Positions 46,204-56,091 are shown, counted from the stretch's first letter. The stretch is DNA of 64,000 bases from Xanthomonas hortorum (GCF_024339125.1 NZ_CP101417.1:434001-498000); one strand, 5' to 3'. Numbers and translations: made by a program. Notes: generated by a model from the sequence alone, not told the origin.

Positions 46204-46890
46204 ATGACGCAATGGCAATCGGTACTAATCGAACAACAACGTTACTACGACGACCGCGCAGCGGAATACGACGACTGGTGGTTCCGTCGCGGATCCTTCG
46301 ATGAGGGTGATGCGTCTAATGTCAGGTGGCGCGAGGAGGCCGCACGCGTGCAGGACGCACTGGATACCGCTGCGCTGGAGGGCGACATCCTGGAGCTGGC
46401 GGCCGGTACCGGCATCTGGAGCGTCCAGTTGCTGCCCAAAGCACGCTCACTGACCCTGGTCGATGGATCGGCGCAGATGCTGAAGTTCAATCCGGCAACC
46501 TGTGACCCGCGGGTGCGTACGGTGCAGGCAGATCTCTTCCAATGGCAAGCCACGCGGACCTACGATGCAGTGGTATTCGCGTTCTGGGTCTCGCACGTAC
46601 CACGCGAGTTGTTGCCGCAGTTCCTGCGCAAGGTAGCAGATGCGTTGGATGTGGGCGGGAAGTTCTTCTTTATCGACAATCTCCCCAAACCCGAGGCGCT
46701 GTCGCCGCACGTCGTGGACGTGGAAGGCCAGTTGATGCAGCGCCGCCTGCGCAATGGCAACGTCAGCACGATCGTCAAGAACTACTACGCGACCAGCGAA
46801 TTGCAGGCCGCGTGCAGCGCTGCAGGACTGGACGTAGTGGTGAGCCAGACACCCACGTTCTTTCAGTACGGGGTCGGATATCGTCGCTGA
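46204..46890 (+). CDS. SAM-dependent class I methyltransferase
   Basis: 228 aa from the ATG at 46204 (AGGAAC upstream). Motif I is LELAAGTGIWS, acidic residue in LTLVDGSAQML, and the post-I region ends in YDAVVFAFWVSH. Small-molecule O- or N-methyltransferases have this build. It is the last gene of the phosphonate operon, 59 bp after the Fic-like gene, and converges on the TonB receptor gene. Confidence 0.87.
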   Translation: MTQWQSVLIEQQRYYDDRAAEYDDWWFRRGSFDEGDASNVRWREEAARVQDALDTAALEGDILELAAGTGIWSVQLLPKARSLTLVDGSAQMLKFNPATCDPRVRTVQADLFQWQATRTYDAVVFAFWVSHVPRELLPQFLRKVADALDVGGKFFFIDNLPKPEALSPHVVDVEGQLMQRRLRNGNVSTIVKNYYATSELQAACSAAGLDVVVSQTPTFFQYGVGYRR

Positions 46891-46960
46891 CGCCTTGGGC
46901 GGTCGGCCGGCTAGCGCGCCTATCCGGGGCTGACGGCCCATGGCGGACGCATGCAATGCG

Positions 46961-49393
46961 CTACAGATTCCAACGCAATCCGATCAAATACTGCCGCGGC
47001 ACGCCCGGCGCAAGAAAACGCGCCGGGCCGGTTTCCACTGGTGCATCCTGCGGGCGCGCCAGTTCGCCATCGGGAAACACGTCTTCGGCCACTGCCGCAT
47101 AGGTCGCGTAGCGGCGGTTGAAGACGTTGTCGACGCGGGCAAACAGCGATAGCCGGTCACTGAATTGCCAACGTGCCTGCAGGTCTACCAGCGCATAGCC
47201 GGCGGTACCGATGTCGATGCGCTCGGGTGCGGGCTCGCCGTCTTCGGCGTTGTCGACCTGGCCATCTTCATTGCCGCTGGCCACGCGGCCGGAGACCGCA
47301 CGCATACCGGCACCCAAGGTCAGCGCATCGCGCTGCCATTCCACCCCGAGCTTGAGGTTGTGGCGCGGCAATGCGGCGATGCGTAAGCCGGGACGCAAGG
47401 TGATTACACGCTCGCCGGAAAGCAATTCGCCATCGCTGCGATAGGTCGCATCCAGAAAGCTGTAGCCGGCCGACCACTGCCAATCGCCGCTGCGCAGGCG
47501 TAGCGACAGATCCGCGCCTTGATACCGGGTGCGGCCAACATTGTCGAAGTAACCCAACTGCGTATCCGGCGCGCGCAAGAACAAAATATCGTCGCGATTG
47601 TCGGCGCGATACACCGACACCGTGGCATTGGTGTTGGCCGACGGCGTCCAGCGCGCGCCAAGTTCGTAGGTGCGCGAAATGATCTGCTCCAGGCGCGGGT
47701 CGGCTTGCAGGCCGGTCGGCAAGCGGCACGGCTGGGTGGGATCGGCGCAGCCCAGTTCGATTGCCGTTGGGGCGCGGCTGTTTTGCGCGACCGAGCCGTA
47801 TACCGTCAGCCCGGAATCGAGCCGGTGGGTCAAACCCAGGGACGGATTGGCCTTGGCGTAGACGAAGCGCTCGCGCGGGCGGTCGCCGTCTTCGGCGGTG
47901 GAAAGAATGTTGTCCACCACCACATGATTCCAGCGCACTGCAGCGGTGAAATGGGTGGCATCGTCCACTGCCCAGGTGTCGGCAACAAATACGCCCAGCG
48001 TTTTGGTGCTGCCGCGCACGCCGGAAAAGAACGCGCGCTCGGCATCCGGATCGGCAGCGACCGAGCGGTCCGGTTGCACCCAACCATCGCGGGCGAATTG
48101 CTGATAACGCACATGGCCGCGATCAAAGGTGACGCCGGCGCTGAGCGCATGCTCGCCCCATTGCTTGCTCAGGTTGAGCGCAAGCCCCTGCGCCTCCTGA
48201 CGCATCTGGGTGGTGTTGAGCGCGCCGCTGGGCAATGCATCGGCATCGGCGCGTGCCACATCGCAATCGGTATCCAGTGCGCTGCCATCGGCGGCATAAC
48301 CCGATGCGCATTCTTCGACGAATTCTTCGTAGTCCTCGCCGATATCGCCATTGACGGTATCGCGCCGGCCCACGCGCGAATAAGCCAGTGCATGCAGTGC
48401 GGTGTCCGCATCGAAACGGTGGTCCAGCTGTGCGGTGAACAACGTATTGCGATTGCGGGTGAGATCGGGCGAGGTGTACACCGAGCGGCGGTCGGCGCGA
48501 TACAAGCCGGGCACAGGGCCTTCGTCGGTGTAGCTGGTATCCGGCAACAGGCCATTACCGATCAAGCGGCTGCGCCCGTGCAGCACCGACAGGCTCCAAT
48601 CGGTCTGCTCGCCTTGCTTGCCGACCTTGCCGAACAGCGTGCCAAGGCGACCTTCGGAGGCATCGCGCCAGCCGTTTTCGTCGAAGCCGGTGACCGCGAC
48701 AAAGCCATGCCACCCGTCCTGACTGGCGAGGCCGTAACTGGCGTCCAGCCGCTTGCGTGCGCCGCTGCCGATGCTCACTTCGCCCTGCAATCCAGGTGCG
48801 GTCAAACCGGAGGCGGTGGACAACACCACCGCGCCACCGAGCGTGTTCGGCCCGAACAAGGGATTGGAGCCGGGCATCAAGGTCACCGCGTTGATTGCCG
48901 ACTCGGGCAGCATGTCCCAGCTGACGATATCGGCAAACGGTTCGTTGAAGCGCACGCCATCCAGATACACCGATACCCCTTGCGAGGCGCCCGGCAAGGC
49001 GGACGCGCGAAAGCCGTGGAAGGTGAGATCGTTCTGGAACGGACTGCCTTGCACATCGTTGCCGTCCACACCGACAAAGCGCCGCTGCAGCAGATCGCTG
49101 AGGTTGTTGCTGCGCCCGCGCGACAGCTCGCCATTGGTGGCCGATTGCACCATGTACGGCAACTGCGCCGCGTCGATGGTGGTGCCGGGAATCGGCGTGG
49201 CGGTGACCTCGATGCGGTCCAGCCAGGTCACCTGCGGCGCGTCTTCGGCCATTGCAGTGCCGAGCGTGCCAGCGCACAGCAGCGCTGCGCAGGCGCAGGC
49301 AAGCCGATGTCGTTGCAATGCATCGCGGCCATGGCGTGCGGCGCGAAGCGGCGGTGTGCTGCGATACCCCAGTAAGTGATGCGTCGACCTCAT
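46961..49393 (-). CDS. TonB-dependent outer-membrane receptor
   Basis: 810 aa from the ATG at 49393 (GAGGGA 9 nt upstream). Signal peptide ends near TAMAED; the plug domain has LSDLLQRRFVGV and YLDGVRFNEPF; the barrel closes with RQYLIGLRWNL. It is the last gene of the xoxF operon. Two ligands fit the context: a lanthanide chelate (as for receptors linked to XoxF) or PQQ itself (as for E. coli PqqU, also encoded near a beta-propeller protein). The sequence does not decide between them. Confidence 0.88.
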   Translation of the reverse strand: MRSTHHLLGYRSTPPLRAARHGRDALQRHRLACACAALLCAGTLGTAMAEDAPQVTWLDRIEVTATPIPGTTIDAAQLPYMVQSATNGELSRGRSNNLSDLLQRRFVGVDGNDVQGSPFQNDLTFHGFRASALPGASQGVSVYLDGVRFNEPFADIVSWDMLPESAINAVTLMPGSNPLFGPNTLGGAVVLSTASGLTAPGLQGEVSIGSGARKRLDASYGLASQDGWHGFVAVTGFDENGWRDASEGRLGTLFGKVGKQGEQTDWSLSVLHGRSRLIGNGLLPDTSYTDEGPVPGLYRADRRSVYTSPDLTRNRNTLFTAQLDHRFDADTALHALAYSRVGRRDTVNGDIGEDYEEFVEECASGYAADGSALDTDCDVARADADALPSGALNTTQMRQEAQGLALNLSKQWGEHALSAGVTFDRGHVRYQQFARDGWVQPDRSVAADPDAERAFFSGVRGSTKTLGVFVADTWAVDDATHFTAAVRWNHVVVDNILSTAEDGDRPRERFVYAKANPSLGLTHRLDSGLTVYGSVAQNSRAPTAIELGCADPTQPCRLPTGLQADPRLEQIISRTYELGARWTPSANTNATVSVYRADNRDDILFLRAPDTQLGYFDNVGRTRYQGADLSLRLRSGDWQWSAGYSFLDATYRSDGELLSGERVITLRPGLRIAALPRHNLKLGVEWQRDALTLGAGMRAVSGRVASGNEDGQVDNAEDGEPAPERIDIGTAGYALVDLQARWQFSDRLSLFARVDNVFNRRYATYAAVAEDVFPDGELARPQDAPVETGPARFLAPGVPRQYLIGLRWNL

Positions 49394-49403
49394 GTCGTCT
49401 CCC

Positions 49404-50510
49404 TCAATAAAGCACGATCGATTTGATACCGCGCGCTGCACGCAGATCCGCCAGCGCCTGATTGATGTCGTCCAACGCCAATGTGCGCGTGATCAACGGC
49501 GCCAGCTGGATGTCGCCTTGCAGATAGCGCTCGACATAGCCGGGCAGCTCGCTGCGCCCTTTTACTCCGCCGAATGCGCTGCCGCGCCAGACCCGCCCGG
49601 TCACCAGTTGAAACGGGCGCGTGCTGATTTCCTGCGCGTCGTCGGCCACGCCGAGAATGACGCTCTCGCCCCAGCCCTTGTGGCAGCACTCCAATGCCGC
49701 GCGCATCGCGCCGACATCGCCGACGCATTCGAAACTGTGGTCGGCGCCGCCGTCGGTGAGGTCCACAATCACCTGCTGGATTGGTGCGCCGTAGTCGCGC
49801 GGATCCAGGCAATCGGTGGCGCCCAACGCACGCGCCAGCGCGAACTTGGCCGGATCGATATCCACTGCGATGATGCGCCCGGCCTGCGCCAGCACCGCGC
49901 CCTGCACCACCGACAAACCGATCCCACCCAGCCCGAACACCGCCACGCAATCGCCGGGCCGCACATGCGCGCTGTTGAGCACCGCACCGACACCGGTGGT
50001 GACCGTGCAGCCGAGCAGGCAGACCTGATCCAGCGGTGCATCCGGATGGATACGCGCCACCGCGATCTCCGGCAACACCGTGTATTCGGAAAACGTGCTG
50101 GTGCCCATGTGATGCAGGATCGGCCGCCCGTTCAACGAAAACCGGCTGCTGCCATCAGGCATCAGCCCGCGCTCCTGGCTGCTGCGGATCGCCTGGCACA
50201 GGTTGGTGCGCCCGGAGCGACAGAACTTGCACACGCCGCATTCGGGCATGTACAGCGGGATGACGTGATCGCCGACACGCACGCTGGTGACGCCGATGCC
50301 CACGGCTTCGACGATGCCGGCGCCCTCCTGCCCCAGGATCACCGGAAAGCTGCCCGCGTGCCCGTGCGCCAATGCATGCGCATCGCCATGGCAGATACCG
50401 GTGGCGACCAGGCGCACCAGCACCTCGCCGGGCCGCGGCGGCTGCAGGTCCACCTCTTCGATGGTCAGCGGCTGGTGCGGACCCCATGCCACCGCAGCGC
50501 GTGTCTTCAT
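49404..50510 (-). CDS. Zinc-type alcohol dehydrogenase, class III (formaldehyde dehydrogenase)-like
   Basis: 368 aa from the ATG at 50510 (GGAGG upstream). It has the medium-chain dehydrogenase fold with structural-zinc Cys set [18 protein letters not shown]-binding [10 protein letters not shown] and the Cys ligand [12 protein letters not shown]. The first catalytic Cys is in GICHGDAH. The usual catalytic His in GHEGAG is Gln here (LGQEGAG, codon CAG). Class III enzymes oxidise S-hydroxymethylglutathione from formaldehyde, which would fit a methanol dehydrogenase partner. The altered zinc ligand makes activity uncertain. Confidence 0.85.
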   Translation of the reverse strand: MKTRAAVAWGPHQPLTIEEVDLQPPRPGEVLVRLVATGICHGDAHALAHGHAGSFPVILGQEGAGIVEAVGIGVTSVRVGDHVIPLYMPECGVCKFCRSGRTNLCQAIRSSQERGLMPDGSSRFSLNGRPILHHMGTSTFSEYTVLPEIAVARIHPDAPLDQVCLLGCTVTTGVGAVLNSAHVRPGDCVAVFGLGGIGLSVVQGAVLAQAGRIIAVDIDPAKFALARALGATDCLDPRDYGAPIQQVIVDLTDGGADHSFECVGDVGAMRAALECCHKGWGESVILGVADDAQEISTRPFQLVTGRVWRGSAFGGVKGRSELPGYVERYLQGDIQLAPLITRTLALDDINQALADLRAARGIKSIVLY

Positions 50511-50545
50511 CCGGCCTCCCTGGCGCGCGTCGGCATGGCCGCCGC

Positions 50546-51628
50546 TCAGCGCGCGATCACCACGCCCCACGGCAATTCGCCGACGGGGATCTGTTTGATC
50601 TGTTGCAACGTCGCGGTGTCGATCACGCTCACCGTGTTCGAGCGCCCGTTGGCGACATACAGCTTGTCGCCAGCCGGTGTCAGCGCCGGATTCCACGGCC
50701 GCAGCCCCACTGCAATTTCGGCAAGACTGCGCGCGCTTTTGGTGTCGATCACGCTGACCGTGCCGGCACCGCCATTGGATGCGTACAGACGCGTGCCATC
50801 GGCCGACAACGCCACCCCCGCGGTGCGCACGCCGGCCGGCAGACTGGCGCGGCGTTGCCGCGTTTTCAGGTCGATCACGTCCACCACGTTGGCGGTTTCC
50901 TGCGCGATGTACACGCTGTGCCCGTCCGGTGCGAACGCCATGCCGCGCGGATGGCCGCTGGTTGCGACCACACCGCGCGATCGATGGGTGGCCAGTTCGA
51001 TCATGTCCATGTCGTTGGAGCCCTCGTTGCTGGTGAGCAACCACTGCCCGTCCGGCGTGTAAGCGCAATGCTCCGGCGCCTGCCCGCGCGTGGCGATCAC
51101 CTGCTGCAGCTTGAACTGCGCGGCATCGATCAACATCACCTGGTTCTGCCCTTCCACACACACCGCGAACTGTTTGCCGTCCGGCGACAACGCGATGCCT
51201 TCGGCGTTTTCGCCGATCTCCACGCTGCGCAGCACCGCGTCTTTTTCGGTATCGAGTTCGATCAAACGATGATGCTCGGCATCGATCAGATACAGATGCC
51301 CGTGCGGGCCCGGCAACAGCTGCTGCAGACGCTTGCCCAGTTGCCCTTGCGCACTGAGCGTGCGCACCACGGTGTCGGTGTGCGTGTCGATCACCGACAC
51401 CGTGCCGCTGCGCTGATTGGGCACGTAGGCAAACACCGGCGGCGTTGAGGGCGGCGGTGCTGCGGCAGCGGCTGCCGGATCTGCAGGACTCGCAGCAGCC
51501 GTGGCCGCCGCCGGTGCAGCGCGCGACGCAGGCGCAGCCGCGTCGCGCTGGCAGCCCGCCAGTGCCAGGAGTGCGCCCAGCACGCCTGTTGCACAGACGC
51601 GCCGCCAACAGATTGCTGCTGACCTCAT
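50546..51628 (-). CDS. YVTN/YncE-like beta-propeller lipoprotein
   Basis: 360 aa. Lipobox LAGC near residue 26, an Ala/Pro linker, then six to seven propeller blades of the type NxxSxTVSVIDT. Such proteins are often found with PQQ-dehydrogenase systems; the role is unknown. The start overlaps the stop of the cytochrome gene (ATGA). Confidence 0.85.
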   Translation of the reverse strand: MRSAAICWRRVCATGVLGALLALAGCQRDAAAPASRAAPAAATAAASPADPAAAAAAPPPSTPPVFAYVPNQRSGTVSVIDTHTDTVVRTLSAQGQLGKRLQQLLPGPHGHLYLIDAEHHRLIELDTEKDAVLRSVEIGENAEGIALSPDGKQFAVCVEGQNQVMLIDAAQFKLQQVIATRGQAPEHCAYTPDGQWLLTSNEGSNDMDMIELATHRSRGVVATSGHPRGMAFAPDGHSVYIAQETANVVDVIDLKTRQRRASLPAGVRTAGVALSADGTRLYASNGGAGTVSVIDTKSARSLAEIAVGLRPWNPALTPAGDKLYVANGRSNTVSVIDTATLQQIKQIPVGELPWGVVIAR

Positions 51629-52227
51629 TGCGCCTTGCCCGCGGTCTTGTTGATCGAATGGATGAAGGCGAGCAGTTTTTCGGTGTCGCCCGGCTTGAGC
51701 ACCGGCGCGAACGGCGGCATCTGCCCGACCACTTTTTCATGTCCGACGCGGGTCTTGCCGTGGGTGATCATCGCTGCCGTGCCTTCGCTGATCAGCGCGC
51801 GCAAGGTGTCGTCGTCGCTGCCATACACCCAGATATCGTTGGTCAACGGCGGGCACATGCCACCGCCACCGGTGCCGCCGTGGCAGGCGTTGCAACCGGC
51901 CGAGAAATAGATCTTCTTGCCTTCGGCAATCAGCTCGGGCGTGACCTTGACCTCGGGTCCCTTCGGAATCGGCACGACCGCAGCCGGCGGCGCCGGTGGC
52001 GTGGCCGGATCCGGCGCGGGCCCGGCGGCCGGGTTGGGCACCCCGGCGGTCGCCGCTGCAGGCGCAGGCGCGGCGGTGCCGGTGGCCGGGGTATTAGCAG
52101 CCGCCTCAGATGCGGGAGCGGGCGGCGGCGCCTCCTTGCCGCACGCGGCCAGCACAACGCTGAGCATCAACGCGCACAGCGGTGCGCGCATGGAACGATC
52201 GAAACAACCCACAGTGGACTTGCGCAT
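51625..52227 (-). CDS. Cytochrome c lipoprotein (XoxG-like electron acceptor)
   Basis: 200 aa from the ATG at 52227 (AAAGG upstream). Lipobox LAAC, a long Ala/Pro spacer (about residues 35-90), then one haem site CNACH and the distal Met in GQMPPFAP. The likely acceptor of electrons from the PQQ dehydrogenase, held on the membrane by a lipid anchor like its partner. Confidence 0.87.
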   Translation of the reverse strand: MRKSTVGCFDRSMRAPLCALMLSVVLAACGKEAPPPAPASEAAANTPATGTAAPAPAAATAGVPNPAAGPAPDPATPPAPPAAVVPIPKGPEVKVTPELIAEGKKIYFSAGCNACHGGTGGGGMCPPLTNDIWVYGSDDDTLRALISEGTAAMITHGKTRVGHEKVVGQMPPFAPVLKPGDTEKLLAFIHSINKTAGKAQ

Positions 52228-52300
52228 GAACGAACCTTTCTGATCGGAGGGAACACCGCGCACCCCGTGCACGCGGCAGGTGACACAGTCATTGCCGAAG

Positions 52301-54016
52301 TCATTGCCGAGACGGACGCCTGGCCTGCGTGAGCAGCGTGGCCAGCGCGGTGTCGCCGCGTGCCTGCGCCAACGCGGCGGCGGTCTTGCCATCGCGATTA
52401 CGTGCGGCAGGATCGGCACCGGCCGCCAACAAGCGCTTGGCCACTGATTCGCGCCCGGCCGCTGCGGCCAGCATCAATGCGGTGACGCCAGCCTGGTTTG
52501 CGTGGCCGACGTCGGCCCCGCGTGCCAGCACCGCATCGAGAATCGCCGGGTCGTCACGCGCTACCGCAAACATCACCGGCGTGAACCCGGTGGGATTGGC
52601 ACGCCGCACATTCGCACCCGCTGCCAGCAATGCCTGCACCACGCCGGCATCGGCGTAGGACACCGCCAACTCCAGCGCGCTCCAGCCGTCGCTGGAGACC
52701 GTGTCCACCGGTGCACGCTTGCCCAGCAACTTGGCCACACTGTCGGCGTCGTTGGCCCAGGCCGCCTTCATCAAGGCGGTCCAGCCGCTGCTATCGCGCG
52801 CATCCAGGCGTGCACCGGCATCGAGCAACAGGCTGACCAGATCCGGTTCCTGATTGCGGATCGCCTGATGCAGCGGCGGCTCGCCGAGCAGGCTGGGACG
52901 ATTGGCATCGGCGCCATGCCGCAACAGCCACGCCGCGCGCACGCCATCGCCGGCATCCAGCGCATGCGCCAGTTCCTGGTTCGGGTCGGCACCATCGGCA
53001 ATGCGCAGTTGCAGCTGCGCCGGTTCCTGCGACGACGCGGCCGGGCTCGGTGCCTTCGACGCTGGCGTCGGCGTCGCATACGGCCCGTGCGATGCCAGAT
53101 CGCCGGCCACCACGCAGTCGCTACACCGCACCAGCGGCACGTGGTAACTGCGCAGAATTTCGGCGATCTTTGCCGCGCTCTGTTGCAGGGCCGTGTTCAA
53201 CGCATCGCGCAGGTCTGCGTTCTTGCGCGACACCGCCCACGCCATCGAGTACTCCAAGACCGAATCGTCGATAGTGTTGAGCGGCACCACGCCCAGCCCG
53301 CTGCGTTGCGCGTAATACCCGGCCACCGGGCCCCAGGATTCGGCCGCATCCAGTTCATTGGCGGCGACGCGTTCGACCAGCTTGCCGGGATGTTCTTCCG
53401 GCGCGGTGGCCGAGTCATAGAACAGATACTGCACATCGCCGCTGATGCCGTGCTCATACAAGGCCTGGCGTGCGGGGGAACTCTGGAACACGCCCAGCCG
53501 CAGTTTTTTCAGTGCCGGGTCGTCCAGCGAGGTCGGCACCAGATCTAAACCTTTGCGCGTCACCAGCACATAGGCCGAGCGATACAGCGGGCGCGTGGTC
53601 AGGCCCTGCTCGAAATCGCTGTTGAGGTCCATCAACACATCGCAGCGGCCGGCATTGATGGTGCTGCGTGCCAGCCCGCGTTGGTAGTAGGTGCGCCACT
53701 CGTATTCCAGGCGCCGGCCCATGGCATCGGCCACGACCTGCGCGATCTTGTTCTGGAAGCCCTCGGCGGCCTTGTTGGACAACGGCATGTTGCCCGGGTC
53801 GGCGCAGACGCGCAGCACAGTGGGATCGGGCGCAGGTGGCGGCGTGTTGGCCGGCGTTTGCGCGGAGGCTGGCGCTGCAGTGGATGCAGGCGCCGCTGTG
53901 GGCGCCGCACCGGAATCAGAAGCGCGAGCCGCCGGTGAGGACGGCTCGCGTGTGCAGCCTGCGGCGACGAATCCGAGGCTGCAAAGCACCAGCAGCTGAC
54001 GCAGCTGCCGGCTCAT
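52301..54016 (-). CDS. XoxJ-like periplasmic binding protein fused to ankyrin repeats
   Basis: 571 aa from the ATG at 54016. Lipoprotein-type signal (AAGC), low-complexity linker, then a solute-binding-protein fold at about 65-310 (VLRVCADPGNMPLSN, GRCDVLMDL) like MxaJ/XoxJ, the factor needed for PQQ-dehydrogenase maturation. Residues about 345-560 hold five or six ankyrin repeats (DSSGWTALMKAAW, NQAGVTALMLAAAAG). A Cys pair in RCSDCVV sits at the end of the binding domain. The fusion is unusual; repeats probably contact a partner in the periplasm. Two genes of 57 and 74 bp spacing flank it in the operon. Confidence 0.85.
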   Translation of the reverse strand: MSRQLRQLLVLCSLGFVAAGCTREPSSPAARASDSGAAPTAAPASTAAPASAQTPANTPPPAPDPTVLRVCADPGNMPLSNKAAEGFQNKIAQVVADAMGRRLEYEWRTYYQRGLARSTINAGRCDVLMDLNSDFEQGLTTRPLYRSAYVLVTRKGLDLVPTSLDDPALKKLRLGVFQSSPARQALYEHGISGDVQYLFYDSATAPEEHPGKLVERVAANELDAAESWGPVAGYYAQRSGLGVVPLNTIDDSVLEYSMAWAVSRKNADLRDALNTALQQSAAKIAEILRSYHVPLVRCSDCVVAGDLASHGPYATPTPASKAPSPAASSQEPAQLQLRIADGADPNQELAHALDAGDGVRAAWLLRHGADANRPSLLGEPPLHQAIRNQEPDLVSLLLDAGARLDARDSSGWTALMKAAWANDADSVAKLLGKRAPVDTVSSDGWSALELAVSYADAGVVQALLAAGANVRRANPTGFTPVMFAVARDDPAILDAVLARGADVGHANQAGVTALMLAAAAGRESVAKRLLAAGADPAARNRDGKTAAALAQARGDTALATLLTQARRPSRQ

Positions 54017-54072
54017 GCCACGCGCACCGGCAGCGAACTGCCGGTGCACGCTTCCAACGCCTTGCCTGGATC

Positions 54073-56091
54073 TCATCGTGCGGTCTTCGCTGCGGCGTTG
54101 GCGGTGCCGCCACCTGCGGCCGCAGTGGCGGTGGCACTGGCGGTCACGATCTTGCCGGCGCCATCGATGCGGAAGGTGTGCACCATGCCGCCGAGCGGGA
54201 TCTTGTCGAAGCCGGCACCGAATGCCAGACCCGCAGCACCCAGCGCGCCATACGGATCGGCCGGGTCCAGACCTGCGGCCACCGGCAAGCCGATCCAGCC
54301 ACCGATACCGGAGAACACCGCTACGTACTGGTGACCGTTGGCCTTGTAGGCAATCGGGTTGCCGATGATGCCGGAGGGCAGTTTCATCTCCCACAGCTTC
54401 TTGCCGGTGTCCTTGTCCACCGCACGGAACCAGCCATCCAGCGTGCCGTAGAACACCAGCCCGCCATCGGTGACCAGGGTGCCGCTCCACACCGGGAACT
54501 TCTCCTTGATCTCCCACTTGGACTTGCCTTCCACCACATCGAATGCCTTGACGATGCCCAGTGCACCCGGCTCGTTGGGCTTCATCATCACGTTGGCAAA
54601 CACGTAGGGCAGACCCATCATGGTGTTGCCGCGTTCCTGCGGTTCCAGCTCCATATGCCAGTTGTTGGTGCCGCAGAAGAACACCGCCGAATTGGCCGGG
54701 TCCACCGAGCACGGCTGCTGGTCCTTGCCCCCCATTGCCGAGGGGAACGCCTGCACTTTCTTGCCGCGTTCCAGTGGCGAATGCGCGGCCACCTTGACCG
54801 GGCGGCCGGTCTTCATGTCGATGCGTTCGGCCCAATTGGCCGGTACGAACTTGTGCGCGCGCAGCAAGGTGCCGTCGCGGCGATCGAGCACATACGCAAA
54901 GCCGTTACGATCGAACTGCACCACCGAGGGAACTTCCTTGCCGTCGATGGTCAGATCGACCAGGATCGGCTCGTTGATGCCGTCGTAATCCCACTGGTCG
55001 AACGGGGTCTTCTGATAGCCCCACACCGCTTCGCCGGTATCGATCTTGCGGGCGAACAGGGTCATCGACCACTTGTTGTCATGCTCGCCGTTGTTGCACT
55101 CCTCCTGCGAGGTCTTGCCGCAGCGATACGACGGGCTCCACAGGCCGGGATTGCCGGTGCCGTAATAGAGCAACTTCAATTTCGGGTCGTAGCTATACCA
55201 GCCCCAGGCCGCACCGCCGCCACGCTTCCATTCGTCGTTGGGAAAGGTCTTGACGCCCAGATCGCCGAGCTGACCATGCTGCGGATTGGCCTTGTTGAAA
55301 TCCGCACCCAGGCAGATCGATTTGTCGGTACCGGCCGCATCGCAGGACCACACCTGCTTGCCATCGGCCAGGCTATAGGCAGCCACGCGCCCGAGCACGC
55401 CGAACTCGTTGCCGCTGATGCCGGCGATCACTTTGCCGTCGGCAATGATCGGCGCCATGGTGATGGTTTCGCCCTTGTCCGGATGCCCGAGTTTCTGCTT
55501 CCACACTTCCTTGCCGGTCTTGGCATCGAGTGCGATCACATCACCGCTCAGGCTGCCGAACACCAGCTTGCCATCGGCATACGAGGCGCCGCGGTTGACC
55601 GTATCGCAGCACGCCACCGCTACCGAGCGCTCGTCCTGTTGCGGGGTGTATTTCCACAACACCTTGCCGCCGTCGTCCTGCGCCGCCAGGTCGATGGCGA
55701 ACACGTTGTTCGGGTAGGCACTGACCATGTACATGATGCTGCCGATCACCAGCGGCTGGCCTTCGTGGCCGCGCGTGGCATCGGTCTTCATCTCCCACGA
55801 CATCTTGAGATTCTTGACGTTGTCGCGATTGATTTCGGCCAGCGGGCTATGCCGGGTAAGTGCGAAGTCGCGCCCGATGCCGCCCCAGTTATCCGGGTTG
55901 CTGGCATTGGTGGTGAATTCGCCATCGGTGTCGACCACGGCGGCGGCCGGCGGCGCAGCGGCGGGCGCGGCTGCCGGTGCGGGCGCTGCAGTTTCAGTGG
56001 CGGCGTCCTTTTTACAGCCGGACAGCGCGGCGCTCAGCGCAAGCATGAGCAGCGCACCGCTGCGAATGCTGCGACAGGAAGATTGATGCAT
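54073..56091 (-). CDS. xoxF: PQQ-dependent alcohol dehydrogenase, XoxF (lanthanide) type, lipoprotein
   Basis: 672 aa. Starts with a lipoprotein signal (LSGC near residue 26) and an Ala/Pro linker, then an eight-bladed quinoprotein propeller. The adjacent-Cys motif VACCDTVNRG contacts PQQ. In FDQWDYDGINE the catalytic Asp is followed two residues later by a second Asp, the marker of lanthanide-dependent enzymes; calcium MxaF enzymes have Ala there. Oxidises methanol or other short alcohols in the periplasm, passing electrons to the cytochrome downstream. A lipobox is unusual for XoxF, which is normally soluble. GAAGGGGT lies upstream of the ATG. Confidence 0.9.
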   Translation of the reverse strand: MHQSSCRSIRSGALLMLALSAALSGCKKDAATETAAPAPAAAPAAAPPAAAVVDTDGEFTTNASNPDNWGGIGRDFALTRHSPLAEINRDNVKNLKMSWEMKTDATRGHEGQPLVIGSIMYMVSAYPNNVFAIDLAAQDDGGKVLWKYTPQQDERSVAVACCDTVNRGASYADGKLVFGSLSGDVIALDAKTGKEVWKQKLGHPDKGETITMAPIIADGKVIAGISGNEFGVLGRVAAYSLADGKQVWSCDAAGTDKSICLGADFNKANPQHGQLGDLGVKTFPNDEWKRGGGAAWGWYSYDPKLKLLYYGTGNPGLWSPSYRCGKTSQEECNNGEHDNKWSMTLFARKIDTGEAVWGYQKTPFDQWDYDGINEPILVDLTIDGKEVPSVVQFDRNGFAYVLDRRDGTLLRAHKFVPANWAERIDMKTGRPVKVAAHSPLERGKKVQAFPSAMGGKDQQPCSVDPANSAVFFCGTNNWHMELEPQERGNTMMGLPYVFANVMMKPNEPGALGIVKAFDVVEGKSKWEIKEKFPVWSGTLVTDGGLVFYGTLDGWFRAVDKDTGKKLWEMKLPSGIIGNPIAYKANGHQYVAVFSGIGGWIGLPVAAGLDPADPYGALGAAGLAFGAGFDKIPLGGMVHTFRIDGAGKIVTASATATAAAGGGTANAAAKTAR

